This document shows positions 4,705-5,424 of a DNA stretch of 5,424 nucleotides, piece after piece (position 1 is the stretch's first letter; every line of letters begins with the position of its first letter). Below the pieces are notes generated by a model. The model was not told the DNA's origin, ran no database searches, and saw nothing but the letters and a program-made list of their open reading frames with translations. A program made the translations under genes and the position numbers. Location of the stretch: assembly GCA_021107975.1 (NCBI GenBank), contig JAIORT010000848.1, positions 1-5,424 on the forward strand. The letters are read 5' to 3'. The stretch comes from Bacteroidales bacterium. Its GTDB lineage: Bacteria > Bacteroidota > Bacteroidia > Bacteroidales > JAADJA01.

Positions 4705-5424
4705 CTAAGCCATCTCCTTCACAAGCCTCGCAATCTCATCACCCACATCAGAAGTACCGCTACTTCCGCCCATATCCTTAGTCAGCACCTTAGCCTCCTT
4801 AATATCCCGCTCAATAGCAGCCACAATAGCATCAGCAGCCCCCTTCTCGCCCATCTGCTCCACCATCATAGCCCCGGCCCAGATAGTAGCAATAGGATTA
4901 GCCCGGTTCATACCCGTATACTTCGGCGCACTACCATGAATAGGCTCGAACATACTGGTGCCCTCAGGATTAATATTACCACCCGGTGCCAGCCCAAGTC
5001 CACCCTGCACCATAGCGCCCAGGTCAGTGATAATATCCCCGAACATATTGGGCGTAACCACCACATCAAAGAACTCAGGGTCCTTCACGAACCACATAGT
5101 AACCGCATCAACAAAATTAAAATCAGTCGTCACATCCGGGTACCCGCTCGCAACAGACTCGAACTCCTCGCGCCAGAACCCGTAGATATCAGTGAGCACA
5201 TTGGCCTTATCCACTGAGGATACGTGTTTATCGCGCCCCACAGCCAGCTCAAAAGCATACTTTATCACCCGCTGGGTCCCCTCCTTGCTGATCATACCGA
5301 TCTGGTAACCAATCTCCTCGCTGTCAGTCTCGATATCCAGCCCGAACCTGGCATTATACAATGTGCGCTCCACCTCCAGCACAGCCTTGCTCTCGCCCCG
5401 CTTTGCCCTGCCGCCAATACCGAT
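4705..5424 (-). CDS. leuB: 3-isopropylmalate dehydrogenase-type (isocitrate/isopropylmalate dehydrogenase family), 5' end cut by window edge
   Basis: This gene encodes a metal- and NAD-dependent beta-decarboxylating dehydrogenase. In leucine synthesis such an enzyme converts 3-isopropylmalate to 2-oxoisocaproate. The frame is open to the window edge and yields about 239 residues. The first visible residues (IGIGGRAKRGES) match the segment after the family's RENTEGLY-type motif, so roughly 130 N-terminal residues, including the substrate-binding arginines, lie outside. Visible signatures are the catalytic-lysine segment SVDKANVL (codons near 5190-5218), the metal-binding aspartates of VDAVTM and NMFGDIITD (about 5020-5110), and the NAD-binding stretch EPIHGSAPKYTG with ANPIAT (about 4890-4950). 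The protein ends in MA and TAG. The GTG at 5380-5382 is internal, not the start. The NINPEGTSMFEP segment resembles the tartrate-dehydrogenase-like branch as much as classical LeuB. Methanogen AksF (homoisocitrate dehydrogenase) is the main alternative. Family membership is nearly certain. The exact substrate is not, because the discriminating N-terminus is missing. Confidence 0.9.
   Translation of the reverse strand: MGIGGRAKRGESKAVLEVERTLYNARFGLDIETDSEEIGYQIGMISKEGTQRVIKYAFELAVGRDKHVSSVDKANVLTDIYGFWREEFESVASGYPDVTTDFNFVDAVTMWFVKDPEFFDVVVTPNMFGDIITDLGAMVQGGLGLAPGGNINPEGTSMFEPIHGSAPKYTGMNRANPIATIWAGAMMVEQMGEKGAADAIVAAIERDIKEAKVLTKDMGGSSGTSDVGDEIARLVKEMA

Noticed and set aside
4936..5217. Plus-strand open frames opposite the dehydrogenase gene
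   Set aside because: They are shadows of a clearly conserved minus-strand coding region.
1..5424. CRISPR array, tRNA gene or attachment site
   Set aside because: No regularly spaced repeats, cloverleaf-like sequence or exact short direct repeats at the cassette edges were seen on either strand.

Overview
The window looks like euryarchaeal DNA, most plausibly from a methanogen or relative in or near the Methanosarcinales. The evidence is an archaeal-style isopropylmalate/isocitrate dehydrogenase-family gene, heavy AGG and ATA codon use in the flanks, Shine-Dalgarno sites matching the archaeal 16S tail (GGAGGTGAT-like), and a BRE/TATA-like promoter. This lineage call is an inference. No rRNA or other definitive marker is present.

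The window has three parts. (1) The right flank (4368-5424, GC-rich) holds the 3' two-thirds of a LeuB-type dehydrogenase gene, followed 16 bases later by a DUF1232/YkvA-type gene. Both are on the minus strand and look like one operon. (2) The centre (about 420-4367, clearly AT-rich, roughly 30% GC by eye) carries four intact minus-strand genes. In transcription order they are a small zinc-ribbon protein (76 aa), a protein with three Lrp/AsnC-like effector-domain (RAM) repeats and no DNA-binding domain (336 aa), an HEXXH zincin (531 aa or slightly longer), and a zinc-ribbon membrane protein (233 aa, overlapping the zincin by 8 bases). (3) The left flank (1 to about 420, GC-rich) is a mosaic of broken genes. 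It has the C-terminal part of a second DUF1232 gene on the minus strand, carrying in-frame stop codons, abutted by a frameshifted piece of an amidohydrolase on the plus strand.

The central block looks like an acquired cassette that landed beside or inside a DUF1232 gene. Similarity between the right DUF1232 gene and the left DUF1232 fragment runs to 4367 and stops exactly where the AT-rich DNA begins. The right gene has lost its reading frame about 25 bases before that edge. No integrase, transposase or tRNA target is visible, so the mechanism of entry is unknown.

The four cassette genes are probably co-transcribed. One BRE/TATA-like promoter lies near 4258-4273. A second probable promoter near 3911-3920 is followed by a near-perfect 28-bp palindrome that overlaps the ribosome binding site of the RAM-repeat gene, which suggests autoregulation. 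I do not recognise the set as a described system. A sensor-like ligand-binding protein, a putative metalloprotease and a membrane protein with a cytoplasmic zinc ribbon could form a sense-cleave-respond module, for example in stress response or host-virus conflict. That function is inferred from domain content alone.
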